A DNA stretch of 30,504 nucleotides from Oscillospiraceae bacterium. GTDB taxonomy: Bacteria; Bacillota_A; Clostridia; Oscillospirales; Oscillospiraceae. The translations under genes and the position numbers were made by a program. How positions within the stretch are numbered: position 1 is the stretch's first letter; each line of letters begins with the position of its first letter. The notes beneath the pieces were generated by a model. That model was not told the DNA's origin. It searched no databases and was given only the letters and a program-made list of their open reading frames with translations. The stretch spans positions 1 to 30,504 of the forward strand of contig JAFYVA010000045.1 in assembly GCA_017549325.1 (NCBI GenBank), in the 5' to 3' direction. Shown here piece by piece: positions 30,483-30,504 of the stretch.

Positions 30483-30504
30483 AGCCTCTCCTTTCTCTTT
30501 TTAC

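Overview
The window is about 30.5 kb of chromosomal core genome, roughly 60% GC and densely coding, from a Gram-positive anaerobe. The best reading is class Clostridia, probably an Oscillospiraceae/Ruminococcaceae-type gut bacterium that forms spores or descends from spore formers. This rests on a Bacillus-like glgBCDAP cluster with a separate GlgD subunit, the sporulation genes yqfC/yqfD and a ylbJ-like gene, RecD2, MutS2, an HPr carrying both His15 and Ser46, strong AGGAGG ribosome sites, and sigma-A-type promoters. No phage, insertion sequence, CRISPR array, tRNA or rRNA was seen.

Left part, minus strand: a glycogen operon glgB-glgC-glgD-glgA-glgP (6753 down to 1) is driven by a clear promoter (6820-6848). 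GlgC and GlgD make ADP-glucose, GlgA polymerises it and GlgB branches it. GlgP should release glucose-1-phosphate, but its gene carries two in-frame stop codons (336-338 and 279-281), while the reading frame beyond them still encodes normal phosphorylase sequence to the window edge. This is the clearest anomaly in the window. Upstream lies yqfC-yqfD-phoH-ybeY (9870 down to 6899), which combines sporulation proteins with RNA/ribosome maturation functions and ends at a bidirectional hairpin.

Middle: a ylbJ-like membrane protein gene (+) diverges from yqfC and converges on uvrC (-). uvrC and nudC diverge from back-to-back promoters. nudC and a TRIC/UPF0126 membrane protein gene converge on a shared bidirectional terminator. 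Then era-recO-mutS2 (+, tightly coupled) covers ribosome assembly, recombinational repair and MutS2/Smr function, followed by a solo HPr gene with its own promoter and terminator.

Right part, minus strand: a flavodoxin-fold protein with a cysteine cluster and an extra zinc ribbon; a solo mreB with a strong promoter; and a long operon uvrB-eamA-ybaK-uvrA-recD2-comF whose promoter lies beyond the right edge. Nucleotide excision repair is therefore complete here (uvrA, uvrB and uvrC), with uvrC in a separate transcription unit.

The longest gene-free stretches are all under 200 bases and hold promoters or terminators. I do not see a novel multi-gene system. The items worth a second look are the broken glgP, the zinc-ribbon flavoprotein, an AT-rich codon island inside yqfD, and the transporter and deacylase genes embedded in the uvrBA operon.
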